DNA of 64,000 bases from Longimonas halophila (GTDB lineage Bacteria > Bacteroidota > Rhodothermia > Rhodothermales > Salinibacteraceae). A program made the translations under genes and the position numbers. The notes below the pieces were generated by a model. It saw nothing but the letters and a program-made list of their open reading frames with translations. It was not told the origin of the DNA and did not search any database. The DNA lies in NCBI RefSeq assembly GCF_002554705.1, contig NZ_PDEP01000002.1:124001-188000 (forward strand), given 5' to 3'. Within the stretch, counting starts at the first letter, position 1. Each line of letters begins with the position of its first letter. This document shows, one piece after another, positions 36,419 to 46,437 of this stretch.

Positions 36419-37126
36419 ATGCTTCGCTACGTATCCCTCTGCTTCATCGCCTTGCTGCTGGTGTCTCCAGCGGTGGCTCAAGACTACAGTGGCACCCTCA
36501 CCGAAGACGCGCCCTCCCGCAGTAACGGCACTCCTTACAACACGCATACCTTTACGGCCGAGGCCAGCGAAGAGATCACGGTTCGCATGGAGGCCCCCAC
36601 CGACGACTTTGACACGTACCTGCTCGTGCAGGCCCCGAATGGAGAAACCTATGAAAATGACGACTTCGGGGATTGCTGTGATGTCTCTCAGGTCACCTTT
36701 AACGCCCCTGTAGACGGCGAGTACGAAATCTGGGCCAGCGCATACTCATCGGGCGATAGCGGCGACTATACTGTGACGGTTGACCGCACCACCTACGAGG
36801 TGATACAGGAGGTCAGTGGGCGCCTTGACCCCGAAGACGATCAATCTATCAAAGGCGAGTACTTTGACTCGCTCACAATGGATGTCCCGGATGGACCATT
36901 CACCGTAGAGCTGCGCGCGCTGGGCTTTGACGGCTACCTGCGCGTCGTCTCCCCTGACGGCGAAGCGTGGCGCAATGACGACTATGGTTCGTCAGAGAGT
37001 TCGTATCGCCTCTCACGCGTGGAAGATCTCCCGGGCGACGGCGGCACGTGGCAGGTTGACGTGACCACGTACAGCGAGGGCGAAACAGGGGCCTATGACG
37101 TGCGCATCATCACCCCCGATGAGTAG
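36419..37126 (+). CDS. Secreted protein with two PPC (pre-peptidase C-terminal) domains
   Basis: From ATG 36419 the protein has 235 residues. A signal peptide (MLRYVSLCFIALLLVSPAVA-QD) is followed by two similar beta-sandwich domains. The first is HTFTAEASEEITVRM...DDFDTYLLVQAPNGETYENDDFGD...YTVTVDR; the second is YFDSLTMDVPDGPFTVELRA...GYLRVVSPDGEAWRNDDYG...YDVRI. The repeated F(D/G)xYL and NDD motifs are the PPC hallmark. PPC domains usually sit at the end of secreted proteases and bind calcium, but here they form the whole protein. It may act as a surface or carbohydrate-binding module. Confidence 0.82.
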   Translation: MLRYVSLCFIALLLVSPAVAQDYSGTLTEDAPSRSNGTPYNTHTFTAEASEEITVRMEAPTDDFDTYLLVQAPNGETYENDDFGDCCDVSQVTFNAPVDGEYEIWASAYSSGDSGDYTVTVDRTTYEVIQEVSGRLDPEDDQSIKGEYFDSLTMDVPDGPFTVELRALGFDGYLRVVSPDGEAWRNDDYGSSESSYRLSRVEDLPGDGGTWQVDVTTYSEGETGAYDVRIITPDE

Positions 37127-37159
37127 GAGCCCACACGGCTCTCAACATGCTGAGACGGA

Positions 37160-39760
37160 TTAGCCCGCATTGGACGATGCCGCTTCGGGGGCAGAGGCCG
37201 GTGCGGGCGTTTCATGTACAGTGTCGGTCTGTCCGTTTTTGGCATTCGAGCGCTCCCGGTCAGTCCACAGGCCACCTCGATCTTCGAACCACTGCCACAG
37301 CGCAGGCAAGAAGGTAAGCGCCGCCAACAGCGTGGCCCCGATGCCCACTACCGCAAGCAACCCAATGGATCGGAGTCCGGGATGAAAGCTCAGCAACAGC
37401 CCCCCAAACCCGATGATGGTGGTGAGCGAGCCGATGGTTACGTGCTCGCCCGTTGATCGCAACACAGGCCAGATGCGCCCGAAGCCCTCTTCGCGATACC
37501 GATGCACCAGATGCACGCCCGCATCGTTGCCGATGCCCAGCACCGCAGGCAGCACTACCATGTTGTAGAAGTTGAGACGCAGGTCAAAGATCTGCATGAT
37601 GAGCAGCATCCAGAGCACGCCCACGATCAGTGGGATGAGCGCCAGCGCCGCCCAGCGCACGCGTCCAAAGTTGACGTACATGAGCACCATCACGATTAGG
37701 AAGGTCGCGCCGATCATGTAGGGCGCTTCTGCCTGCATCAGGCGCAGCATGTCGGCAGCCACAATTGAGGTGGAGCCTGCGTGGTAGGTCGTGCCGTCAT
37801 CGAGCACAACGGTGCCCACCTCTTCGGCAAACGCCATGGAGTTACGTCCGTCCGAGAGCCCCACGCTTGGGTACACCATCACGAAGCGGCCCAGCTCGCC
37901 GTCGCGGGTGGTAAACTGCTCACGCAGAAAGTCGGGCACGCTATCGAGCGGAATGGGCGCGCGTGTCTGCGCGGCGCGGCGCAGCTTCTGCATGTCGTCG
38001 GAGGTATCGTCGCGCAGGTACCGGTTTTCGTTGACCGTTTCGCGAATGGATGCAATGCGGTCGAGCTTCGCCTGCTGGGTGGTGTCAGTAATCGGAAAGC
38101 GCTCCTGCAGGCTTTCAACAGCTAAAATCGTGGAGGTGGAGTCCTGGGCTTTCTCGCGCAGCGCGTTCACAATGCGCGGCACATCGGCCTGCGTATCCGC
38201 CACAATGTACGCCGGGTTGCGGCGATCCCCATCGCCCGTGTTCACCTCATCAATGACATCAGCGCGCTCCTCATACGCCTCATATTCCGGCTCCAGCGTA
38301 CCAAAGTCGTACTCAAACTCGGCCTGTGGAAGCAGCGCCAGTGCGGCGACAACCGCAAGTGCACTGGCTGCTACAATGGGACGTGCTGCTGGATACCGGC
38401 GTGTGTCGATATCGACCGCAGCCTGGGCCGCAGCGTTCTGCCCGCGCAGGTCAATGAGCGAGAGGCGCTCCAGCACGGTGAGCATGGCGGGCATCACCAC
38501 CGTCATCGCCAACAGGGCAAACAGCACCCCCGTGCCCGCAATGACGCCAAACTCGCTGAATCCCTTAAAATCGGCCACCCCCAAAACAAACAGTGCGCCC
38601 GCCGTTGTGAGCGCGCCAATGGTAATGGCCTGCCCGGTACTCTCGAATGTGGTTTCAATGGCCTCGGTAATGCGTGCCCCGCCGCCGCGCTCCTCGGCAT
38701 ACCGACCGTAAAAATGGATACCAAAGTCGATGCCCAGCCCAAACAGAACCAGTCCAAGTGTAGAGGTCATCAGGTTAAGCGTACCAAACGTCAGATACGC
38801 CACCCCGCCCGTCCAGAGCAAACTCATGAGCAGAGGAAGAGCAATGATGAGCGCCATGATCGGGGCCCGCATCATCTCACTGGCCAGCACCCGTCCGTTT
38901 AGCGTGCGGCCCACGCGAGCGCTGTACGACTTGTACATGAAGTAGAGCATCACAAAGAGCAGCAGCACACCTACGCCCACCCCAAACGAGCTGGCCACAT
39001 CGTTCTGAATCGTCTGAATCTCGGTGAACTGCCGGTAGACGCGCCCAGCCAGCGTCACCTCCATATCGGCCTGATACGTTGCAGGCTCCATCTCGGCCAC
39101 GAGGCTGTCGAGCGTATCGTAGAGGGCCCGCGTCGACCCGATGTCCGTGTTTGTGCTCGTCGGATAGAAGCGGACGACCATGGTGGTACTATCGTCCGAG
39201 ATCGGATACTCAGTACCAATCAGCCGGTTGTACATGGCTTCGAGCTCTGCGCCATCGTCATCGGAGGCCGTATCGTCGTCGTCCTCCACATCGAAATAGA
39301 AGGGGTTGGCTTCAAGTTTGGCCTGCTCAATGGTCTCATCCAGAAAGGATTCGACGCGATCGAGCTCCTCGGTAGAAGCGAAGTAGAGGGCGTTGTCTTC
39401 CAGAAACTCCGTGTCGCGCTGAAACTCAACGCGCGACAGATACGGCTCTCCGTTATCGTTGGTCAGGTCGAGCGCCTGTGGAATAAGCGCCTCGGCGAAG
39501 GTTTTGTTGGCTTCGAACGAGGGACTCTGAATCCCCACGGCTACGTCGCTTTCGCCCCCTACCGTTTCCCGCAGGCGTTCGAGCGCCTGCACGCTGTCGT
39601 AGTCGCTCGGAATGAGCTTCGCAAAGTCGGTATCGATGCGCAGGTGCTGTGCGTAGAACGCACCCATTGCCGAGAGCAGAACGGCTCCGGCCACGACCCA
39701 CCCTGCATAGTGCACTACGCAATCAATAAACGGACGAAGCGCACGAAAAAGTCGACTCAT
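37160..39760 (-). CDS. RND-superfamily (MMPL-type) exporter
   Basis: The 866-residue protein has the two-fold 1+5 membrane layout of RND/MMPL proteins. Segment 1 is followed by a large periplasmic loop beginning LRIDTDFAKLIPSDYDSVQALERLRE. Segments 2-6 contain LGLVLFGLGIDFGIHFYGRYAEER, with the conserved Asp residues of the proton path. A second periplasmic loop and LPAVLGIGNDAGVHLVHRYREEG follow in the second half. The C-terminal tail is Ala/Pro-rich. Relatives export lipids, hopanoids or glycolipids across the inner membrane. The substrate cannot be assigned. It lies at the edge of the envelope-glycan block. Confidence 0.9.
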   Translation of the reverse strand: MSRLFRALRPFIDCVVHYAGWVVAGAVLLSAMGAFYAQHLRIDTDFAKLIPSDYDSVQALERLRETVGGESDVAVGIQSPSFEANKTFAEALIPQALDLTNDNGEPYLSRVEFQRDTEFLEDNALYFASTEELDRVESFLDETIEQAKLEANPFYFDVEDDDDTASDDDGAELEAMYNRLIGTEYPISDDSTTMVVRFYPTSTNTDIGSTRALYDTLDSLVAEMEPATYQADMEVTLAGRVYRQFTEIQTIQNDVASSFGVGVGVLLLFVMLYFMYKSYSARVGRTLNGRVLASEMMRAPIMALIIALPLLMSLLWTGGVAYLTFGTLNLMTSTLGLVLFGLGIDFGIHFYGRYAEERGGGARITEAIETTFESTGQAITIGALTTAGALFVLGVADFKGFSEFGVIAGTGVLFALLAMTVVMPAMLTVLERLSLIDLRGQNAAAQAAVDIDTRRYPAARPIVAASALAVVAALALLPQAEFEYDFGTLEPEYEAYEERADVIDEVNTGDGDRRNPAYIVADTQADVPRIVNALREKAQDSTSTILAVESLQERFPITDTTQQAKLDRIASIRETVNENRYLRDDTSDDMQKLRRAAQTRAPIPLDSVPDFLREQFTTRDGELGRFVMVYPSVGLSDGRNSMAFAEEVGTVVLDDGTTYHAGSTSIVAADMLRLMQAEAPYMIGATFLIVMVLMYVNFGRVRWAALALIPLIVGVLWMLLIMQIFDLRLNFYNMVVLPAVLGIGNDAGVHLVHRYREEGFGRIWPVLRSTGEHVTIGSLTTIIGFGGLLLSFHPGLRSIGLLAVVGIGATLLAALTFLPALWQWFEDRGGLWTDRERSNAKNGQTDTVHETPAPASAPEAASSNAG

Positions 39761-40074
39761 AGCACAATATCAATCACTTTCAACAAAGCGGGAACGCAGG
39801 TACAGTGGGGAGCCCTCGCGCTCAAAAGAGGCGTACCTCAAGAATAACACCCCGAGCGCAGTATAGCTGTACGCCATAGCTGCAACAGGGTCATACGCAT
39901 AACAAGAGCCGCCCGTACAGGGCAGCAGGTATCGCACCTGTCGATGAATTTTCAGGCAGATAACGTTTCAGGGCTGAGAACCTGTTTGATTTCTTATTTT
40001 GAGCTGCGAGCGGTTCCGCTGCTCGTATCCCCACAACGCGCTAACCAGTTGCAGAAGCATACCACTCGTTCGGC
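39761..40074. other. Intergenic region with repeat R3
   Basis: About 310 bases hold no gene. The left part is probably the promoter of the RND gene. Positions 39975-40022 carry a single end of repeat R3. Confidence 0.4.
39975..40022 (+). repeat. Dispersed repeat R3, single end (copy 3)
   Basis: TGAGAACCTGTTTGATTTCT and then TATTTTGAGCTGCGAGCGGTT match the left end of element B. No right end was found. Confidence 0.65.
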
Positions 40075-41112
40075 TTACGACGACTCATGGGGGGCCGGTG
40101 GGTTCGGCTCCTTCTCTTTCAACGCTGCTTCGGACGGCATCTCTTGCGGCAACGATTGGCGGGCCATATTCTTACGATCCCACGCCGATACGGCCATAAA
40201 GAGAAGCAGATTCAGGGCTTTGTCCATTACGCTGTGCACGAGCATCAGGCTGGCAATGAGCGCCTCGGGCACTTGCGTGGCACGGGCAACCTCGATAGCA
40301 AACCCGACCCCCACCAGATCGCGACTGGGCACAAACGGAATGCTTTCTGCGATAATCTGTACGGCCAGAAACGTGAACCAGGCCTGCAACGGAATCTCAG
40401 GAGCGACCACCACCCACTGCGTGACCTGTAGGCTTTGAATCAGCAGAAGCCGTGCCGTGTGCAGGGCAAAGAGTGTGAGCAGCATGGCCCCCGAGAGCTT
40501 CAAAATGGAACGCCGAAACCGTATTCCGAGCGCGATCATCCCCCCTATAACAAGGACGACCACAGCGGCATAGGCCATGTTATGCTCCACTAACATCTCG
40601 GGAAGCACCACCAGACCGCTAAAGAAAAAGGTCGCCAGCAAGCTAAAGGCAACCACCGTCGCCGTAATCGAGGACACGATAGTGTTGTCTTTAATGCCAT
40701 GCAAGATATTCAGCGCAGGCATGTCGATGCGATCGCGGGCCCAGAAGTAGAGATACACCTCCCCCGAATAGCTCATCACGTCTTTGTTGTAGACCCGCTT
40801 TTTGAGGGCCGCGGGAAAGATCGTCCACGGCGACGTGCGAAAGATGAGCCCGTAGATGATGGTCTGAAAGATGGGAAGCGTAAGGTAGATCGCTCCAAAC
40901 AAAATGTAGAACCACGGCGTGCGCGGCAGCGAGGCCCAGATCTCGCCCCATCCAATGGTCGTCATACGATAGCCGAGGTAGCCGACGATTACCACTGTCA
41001 GCAGGTAGCGAAGCCCTTTTAGGATGCGACGGCCGCGCCGTGTTTCTTGAAACGTATGCCAGCGCGCCTTTGCACGTACGGCAAACTTGGTAAGCAATCC
41101 TGGCGGGGTCAT
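40075..41112 (-). CDS. Polytopic membrane protein, flippase-like (LPG-synthase TM-type), paralogue 1
   Basis: The 345-residue protein has about eight membrane segments and a charged C-terminal tail. Conserved blocks shared with the protein at 42457-43530 are RYLL...GYLGYR, WASLPRTPWFY, LKKRVYNKDVMSYSGEVYLYFWA, HGIKDNTIVSSI and SIPFVPSRDLVGVGFAIEVA. The pattern resembles the flippase-like domain at the end of lysylphosphatidylglycerol synthases, but no family can be named with certainty. It is probably involved in movement or anchoring of envelope lipids or glycans. It forms a same-strand group with the DUF3047 gene and its paralogue. Confidence 0.65.
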   Translation of the reverse strand: MTPPGLLTKFAVRAKARWHTFQETRRGRRILKGLRYLLTVVIVGYLGYRMTTIGWGEIWASLPRTPWFYILFGAIYLTLPIFQTIIYGLIFRTSPWTIFPAALKKRVYNKDVMSYSGEVYLYFWARDRIDMPALNILHGIKDNTIVSSITATVVAFSLLATFFFSGLVVLPEMLVEHNMAYAAVVVLVIGGMIALGIRFRRSILKLSGAMLLTLFALHTARLLLIQSLQVTQWVVVAPEIPLQAWFTFLAVQIIAESIPFVPSRDLVGVGFAIEVARATQVPEALIASLMLVHSVMDKALNLLLFMAVSAWDRKNMARQSLPQEMPSEAALKEKEPNPPAPHESS

Positions 41113-41346
41113 ACAACGGTGAGCTTAGGTGTTCGCACGCGGGCACAACCCGTCCACGACATGAAATCGATAAAATCACTAAACGGCCTGTTCGACAAGG
41201 CAACTCACTGCCCCATGCTACGCTTTCCAGCGCCCTATGGTGCGCCCCCTGGTATTCCCCCTGACCTGCTCCTGTGGACTGGCAGTCTATATTCTAAGTT
41301 AGCAATATCTGGACAGGGTACGCCCCTCCCAATTGGTAGTGGCAAA

Positions 41347-42081
41347 CTACAATGGAGGAATCAGCCGGATCGCATCGAAGTCGGCCTCGGAGGTCTGACC
41401 GCTTATCGTGTCAGAGTCGTTCCAGATGGTGATTGAGACGGGATCGTTGGGCGGGTCTTCCCCAAACAGTTGGCGGTAGTCTGACCGGATATTGCGGCGC
41501 ATGGTCTTCCAACGGCCCAAGCCCGGTTCGTTGGCCGAGTCGATGACCATCACGCGAAGCGGCCCCTGCTGGTCGGTGGTTCCTACAGGCAGCGACGAAC
41601 TAAACGTGTACTTAATGCTCCTGGGACGCCCGAGCCAGTCGCTTCCGAAGGTAACGTACATGGCCGCAGCGGTGTCATTGCGACGACGGTCGTTTTCGGC
41701 AGCCCCTTCGGGATAGGACCGGATGCGCCACTTCCACTCGAACCACGGATGCTCGTCGAGCGCCCAGTCGAACTGTTCGCCATTCAGCAGGCTAATGCGC
41801 AGGGCCTCGTTCTCGGTGAACGTTCGCAGGTACGCGCGGCCATTGTTGCGCTGCACGCGGGCCCACTCATTCTCGCTCATCTGCGTCTCTATGTCGAGCA
41901 CTTCCTGGTTGCTGGCGACAAAGACCCACTGGTTGGGGTACGTGCCTTCTTCATCATCCTGAAAATCATCCACGACCACTGCATCATCTTGCGCATTGGC
42001 CGACGGGGCCATGCTTCCATACAACGCCAGGGTCAGGCCCAGCATCAGAAATACTATAGCAATCTGCAGTCGAAAAAACAT
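41347..42081 (-). CDS. DUF3047-family exported protein
   Basis: The 244-residue protein has a signal segment (IAIVFLMLGLTLALYG...SANAQDD). The DUF3047 core is clear: HPWFEWKWRIRSYPEGAAENDRRRNDTAAAMYVTF, then YTFSSSLPVGT, RVMVIDSANEPGLGRWKTMRRNIRSDYRQLFGEDPP and TIWNDSDTISGQTSEADFDAIRLI. Members are periplasmic beta-sandwich proteins of unknown function. It sits between two paralogous membrane-protein genes on the same strand, suggesting a three-component envelope module. Confidence 0.85.
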   Translation of the reverse strand: MFFRLQIAIVFLMLGLTLALYGSMAPSANAQDDAVVVDDFQDDEEGTYPNQWVFVASNQEVLDIETQMSENEWARVQRNNGRAYLRTFTENEALRISLLNGEQFDWALDEHPWFEWKWRIRSYPEGAAENDRRRNDTAAAMYVTFGSDWLGRPRSIKYTFSSSLPVGTTDQQGPLRVMVIDSANEPGLGRWKTMRRNIRSDYRQLFGEDPPNDPVSITIWNDSDTISGQTSEADFDAIRLIPPL

Positions 42082-42266
42082 AGAGTAGTTACACTGTGCA
42101 AAAGAAAAGCGAGAATCTGCGAACCCGATCTGTACGGTCCGTTCTATAGTCTATCAAGCGGGATGCCAGGCTACTCCTGCTGACTGTAAGGAGCATCTCA
42201 TGTACAACCGGTGTGCGCATCCTGCTAAACTGTCTATCATAATGGACGTGCGCCACTGTCGTATCC

Positions 42267-42394
42267 AACCCAGGTCGCAAAGCGCAGCACCGCTCCTGCA
42301 CGTTTTGTCATTCTTAAGGAGCAAGGAGATTTCCTCAACATCTGCCGGTATCGGAAGGCTCAAGATGACAGTCCTCCAGGGGGCGACTTGAGTT
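42267..42394. mobile_element. MITE-like element A, copy 2 (128 bp)
   Basis: It begins AACCCAGGTCG and ends CGACTTGAGTT. The inner TTTTGTCATTCT and CTCAAGATGACAG pair as in the copy at 10993-11158. Similarity is confined to the two ends. It lies alone between the DUF3047 gene and its upstream paralogue gene. Confidence 0.6.
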
Positions 42395-42456
42395 ATCTAC
42401 TTCCTGGTACGCACTCTCATGAGCCGCTTTTTCACGGCTTAGGGTATCATTGCACG

Positions 42457-43530
42457 CTATGAATTTTCATGTGGTGGCTTACGGGGCTCGTCCTTGGTCG
42501 TGTTCTCGGGGGCCTCATGGGCACGGACCGTATCCTGAAACGCAGCTTCGTTATCTGCTACCCTGGTGTCGATGTACTGCGTCAGCTCGGGAGCCTCCTG
42601 CGTGCGCTCCCAAAGGAGAGTAGCCCCAAAGAGTCCGGTATTCAAGATGCGATCGAGCGCGCTACGCACCAGCAGCATCCCAGCCATGGTAGCTGCAGGG
42701 ATGCCGAGTCCACTCGCCATACCGATGCCGGCTCCAGCAAAGAACAGATCGCGTGAGGGCAGCAGCGGAATGCGATTCGTGATGATTAACACCGCCAGCA
42801 GCGTCGCCCATGCGCTAAACGAGGCTTCGGGGATGACCACCCACCACTGTATCACCTGTAGTATGTTCGAGAGCAAGAAGCGCCCGCCGTGCACCCCAAT
42901 CATCCAGCCGATTAAATCGCGCGGCAACGTAAAGATGGAGCGGCGAAACTGTACCACAAGTCCAATCGCAAAGACCAGCGCAGCCCCGCCTGCCACCAGG
43001 TAGCCCGGCGTCGGGTTCTCCATAACGTCGCCCGGCGTTACGTATCCCGTAGTCAGCAAGGCTACCAGAATAACAACCGCCGAGAGCACCGACATCATCG
43101 ACGAGATGATGAGGTTGTCTTTGATTGCCATTGCAAGCGGGCGCACATCGTTGGTGCTGATGTGCTTCTTGGCCCACGTAAACAGATACACCTCGCCCGA
43201 GTAGCCCACCACGTCGGTGTTCAGCACGCGCTTGCGCAGCAGAATGGGAAGCGACTCACGCGCGCTGAGGTCCCACACGCGCCCGTAGATGAGCACCTCG
43301 GCCAGGGGCAGAATGGCATACATCGCCAGCACCGTTACGTAAAACCACGGCGTGGTCGGCAGCGAGCGGAGCACCTCGGCCCATCCAATGCCCGCCAGCC
43401 GATACGCCAGGTACGCCAGAATGCCTGCCACAAGCAGATAGCGAACGCCCTTCATCGTCCACGTGCCGACTTGCGACGACGCAAACGCCTCCCACTTCTG
43501 CGTAATCGTATCCAGCAGCATGCGCAGCAT
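42457..43530 (-). CDS. Polytopic membrane protein, flippase-like, paralogue 2
   Basis: From the Met at 43530 the protein has 357 residues with about eight membrane segments and a hydrophilic, charged C-terminus. It aligns by eye with the 40075-41112 protein: YLAYRLAGIGWAEVLRSLPTTPWFYV, LLRKRVLNTDVVGYSGEVYLFTWAKKH, MAIKDNLIISSMM and RIPLLPSRDLFFAGAGIGMAS. The invariant SRDL and YSGEVYL motifs are unusual and may mark an uncharacterised family. It is divergent from the GT4 gene at 43735. Confidence 0.65.
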   Translation of the reverse strand: MLRMLLDTITQKWEAFASSQVGTWTMKGVRYLLVAGILAYLAYRLAGIGWAEVLRSLPTTPWFYVTVLAMYAILPLAEVLIYGRVWDLSARESLPILLRKRVLNTDVVGYSGEVYLFTWAKKHISTNDVRPLAMAIKDNLIISSMMSVLSAVVILVALLTTGYVTPGDVMENPTPGYLVAGGAALVFAIGLVVQFRRSIFTLPRDLIGWMIGVHGGRFLLSNILQVIQWWVVIPEASFSAWATLLAVLIITNRIPLLPSRDLFFAGAGIGMASGLGIPAATMAGMLLVRSALDRILNTGLFGATLLWERTQEAPELTQYIDTRVADNEAAFQDTVRAHEAPENTTKDEPRKPPHENS

Positions 43531-43734
43531 TGGTTGTGAGTAAAGGCAACGCGATGTGCAACGGCGAGCCTCCATGAAGGATGAGGCGCTTGCGTGGACT
43601 TTCTGGCATTTTGTGCGGTTGTCCGTGCATTGACCTGCTCATCCGTTACCCACGTCAAACGATATGTGCTGTTATGCGTGCAGAGGGTGTTCGCTGTCTG
43701 TCGTTCGCTGTCCATTGTTTGCTCCCGCGCCAGT

Positions 43735-44859
43735 ATGTCCACTCCTCGCGTAGCACTGTTTGTGCGGCGCTTTCTGCCGTACTCGCAGACCTTTATCCAC
43801 GACGAAATCAACGCGCACGAGCGGTATGCCGTCGATGTGTTCTGCCAAGAGCGCCTGCACGCTGACCGCTTTCCACACGACCGCGTGTTCACCCCCGAAG
43901 GCTGGCTGGGTCAGCGTATCTACGAAAACGTGGGCTACTGGCCCGACTTTGACCAACGCCTGGGCAGCGGCGATTACGACCTGGTGCATGCGCACTTTGG
44001 CACAGCCGCCGTATACGCGCTTCCGTATGTGATGCGCCACGACCTGCCGTTTGCGGTTACGTTTCATGGCATTGATGTCGGAGACCTCTTTGGTCCGCGC
44101 CGCTTTCTGCCGCTGCAATGGCGGTACTGGGCGCTCTCCTCAAAAATATTCGAGCACGCTGACCTGATGCTCTGCGACAGCATTGAACTGCGCGAGCTGC
44201 TGGGCGAACTGGGTGCGCCCCGCGAGAAGATGCAGGTGCATCGGCTGGGCGTAGACCTGTCGCAGTTTCAGCGCGCCGATGAGGAGCGCACCGTGCCGCG
44301 TATCACACTGGTAGGGCGATTTACACCCAAGAAGGGCTTCACCTATGCGCTTCGGGCATGCGCTCGTGCCTTCCGGGTCGGATACGAAGCCGAGGTGGTC
44401 GTCTTGGGGTCGGGCGAGCAGGAGGATGAGCTGCGCGCGCTGGTGCACAAGCATGACATGGCCGCGCAGGTTGACTTCCGGGGCGCTGTGCCACACGACG
44501 AAGTCGCCCGCGTGCTGGCCCGCACCGACGTGATGATGACACCCAGCGTGGTAACACGCACCCACGACCGTGATTCGGGCATTGTCGTGGCCAAAGAGGC
44601 CAGCGCGTGCGAGGTGCCTGTCATTGGCACGTATCACGGCGGCATCCCCTCAATTATCGACGATGGCGAGACCGGCTTTCTGGTCCCCGAGCGCAATGTA
44701 GAGGCGCTGGCCGACCGGCTCATCACGCTGCTCGACGATCCAGAACGCCGACGCGCCATGGGCCGCGCCGCCCGTGCTAAGATGCGCAGCGATTTCGACA
44801 TGGTTAAGCAGTGCCAGGCGCTCGAAGGCTATTACGACCGCATCCGCCACACTGCCTAA
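43735..44859 (+). CDS. Glycosyltransferase family 4 protein
   Basis: From ATG 43735 the protein has 374 residues. MSTPRVALFVRRFLPYSQTFIHDEI is the usual GT4 N-terminus. The GT-B nucleotide-sugar domain shows ITLVGRFTPKKGFTYALRA, VDFRGAVPHDEVARVLARTDVMMTPS and DSGIVVAKEASACEVPVIGTYHGGIPSII, the family E-x7-E block. It likely adds a sugar to a lipid-linked or capsular glycan. The flippase gene starts 34 bases downstream, which fits assembly and export of the same glycan. Confidence 0.92.
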   Translation: MSTPRVALFVRRFLPYSQTFIHDEINAHERYAVDVFCQERLHADRFPHDRVFTPEGWLGQRIYENVGYWPDFDQRLGSGDYDLVHAHFGTAAVYALPYVMRHDLPFAVTFHGIDVGDLFGPRRFLPLQWRYWALSSKIFEHADLMLCDSIELRELLGELGAPREKMQVHRLGVDLSQFQRADEERTVPRITLVGRFTPKKGFTYALRACARAFRVGYEAEVVVLGSGEQEDELRALVHKHDMAAQVDFRGAVPHDEVARVLARTDVMMTPSVVTRTHDRDSGIVVAKEASACEVPVIGTYHGGIPSIIDDGETGFLVPERNVEALADRLITLLDDPERRRAMGRAARAKMRSDFDMVKQCQALEGYYDRIRHTA

Positions 44860-44892
44860 CTCTTGTGCTTTTACTCATAAGCCTGCTGCCTG

Positions 44893-46437
44893 ATGTCTGA
44901 ATCCACCCAAGACGAGCTGCGGCGTGGGGCGCTCGTCAACACGCTGGGCACGCTTGGCAAGCTCGCCGGGCCGTCGCTGCTCATCGTTGTCACGCGGCTA
45001 TACGGCGCCGATGTGTTTGGCATCTTCATTACAGCGGTGGCTTTTATCGAGGCCGGGCTTGCATTTCTGACTGCCGGATTCCGTGACGGCGCTCTTATTT
45101 CGGTGGCTCGCCACGCCGACCACGACGACGAAACCGACAAACTCTACCAGCTGCTCTCAAACACGCTCGGCTGGAGCCTGGGCTTTGCTGTAATTTTAGC
45201 GGGGCTTGTGTTTGTGGCAGGGCCGCAGCTCATCCCTCTGCTGTACGATTCCTACGGCACGCGCCTGCTGCACATGCTGCAGTGGATGGTGCTGGCGCTG
45301 CCTATCTTGGCGTTCGACCGCATCGTAATTGCGGCTACGCAGGGCCTCAAAATCATGAAGTACGATGCCATCTCGAATGGCGGACTCCGCCCGGTTACGC
45401 TGCTCGCTACCGGCGCCGGGTTCTGGTTCTGGATGCCGAGCGAAACCGGTATGGCGCTGGCCTACGTATCCACCCAGGCGCTTTTGGGCGTCGTGGCGCT
45501 CTACGTCTACTCGCGCGAACTGGAGTGGAAACCGCTGTGGCAGGCGTTTCGCACGTTTACGCTCGACCGCGAGCTCATGCGCTTTGCCATCCCGCAAAAC
45601 CTGAATATGACGCTGGAGCGCTTCCTCACGAATATCGATGTGCTCATGCTGGGCATGTTCGGGGTGAGCGCCCGAACCACCGGCTTCTACGGTGCTGGAG
45701 CCATGATCGTGCGCGAACTGCTGAGCATCAAGCAGGTGTTCTCGAATGCCTACGCGCCGTTTATCGTGCGTTTGCATCGCGCCGGACGCACCGCCGAGCT
45801 CTCGAAAACCTATTCGCGCACCACGCTCTGGGTCATCACGATCGCCATTCCGGCCCTGCTGGCGGTGGGGGTGATGCGCAACGACCTGCTGCGGCTTGTA
45901 TCGCCCGAGTTCGCCGGGCTCGATACGCTGTTTATGCTGCTTCTACTGCCCATTCCCTACTTGCAGTGCAGCTTCAGCCTGGCGGGCAACATCGTTGTGA
46001 TGACCGGCCACTCGCGCCTCAATCTGCTCAACAGCACCATCACCGGCGTGCTGAACGTGCTGTTGAACGTGTGGCTCATTCCCGTGCTGGGTCTTGTTGG
46101 CGCAGCCCTGGCATCAACCATCGCCACAAGCGTGAAGATGGCCCTGGAGGTTGTCGAGGCGCACTGGGTCGCCAACGCTCGGCTGCTCATCTCCGAGATT
46201 TTCCGACCGCATCTGGCGGGCGCTCTGGTTGTGGTTGGTCTGTGGAGCGCCGAGGTGTTCTGGGGGGATGCGACAGGCACGCTCTTCGGGCGCGGCCTGA
46301 TGCTCGCTACCGGGCTGGCCGCCTATACAGTTATCCTCATTGTGCTGAACGGCCGCATCCCAGCCATTCCCGGCATTACCACCGAGCGCGAACCGCCTAC
46401 GCTCAACGACGATCCGGCGGATCAGTCCGACGCATGA
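44893..46437 (+). CDS. Oligosaccharide flippase (Wzx/MATE-like)
   Basis: The 514-residue protein has about 12-14 membrane segments in the polysaccharide-flippase pattern. It opens with RRGALVNTLGTLGKLAGPSLLIVVTRLYGADVFGIFITA, the classic Wzx N-terminus in which an amphipathic helix leads into segment 1. The segment FAIPQNLNMTLERFLTNIDVLMLGMFG is the repeated start of the second half. Such proteins flip lipid-linked oligosaccharides across the inner membrane. It is downstream of the GT4 gene in the same probable operon. Confidence 0.92.
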   Translation: MSESTQDELRRGALVNTLGTLGKLAGPSLLIVVTRLYGADVFGIFITAVAFIEAGLAFLTAGFRDGALISVARHADHDDETDKLYQLLSNTLGWSLGFAVILAGLVFVAGPQLIPLLYDSYGTRLLHMLQWMVLALPILAFDRIVIAATQGLKIMKYDAISNGGLRPVTLLATGAGFWFWMPSETGMALAYVSTQALLGVVALYVYSRELEWKPLWQAFRTFTLDRELMRFAIPQNLNMTLERFLTNIDVLMLGMFGVSARTTGFYGAGAMIVRELLSIKQVFSNAYAPFIVRLHRAGRTAELSKTYSRTTLWVITIAIPALLAVGVMRNDLLRLVSPEFAGLDTLFMLLLLPIPYLQCSFSLAGNIVVMTGHSRLNLLNSTITGVLNVLLNVWLIPVLGLVGAALASTIATSVKMALEVVEAHWVANARLLISEIFRPHLAGALVVVGLWSAEVFWGDATGTLFGRGLMLATGLAAYTVILIVLNGRIPAIPGITTEREPPTLNDDPADQSDA

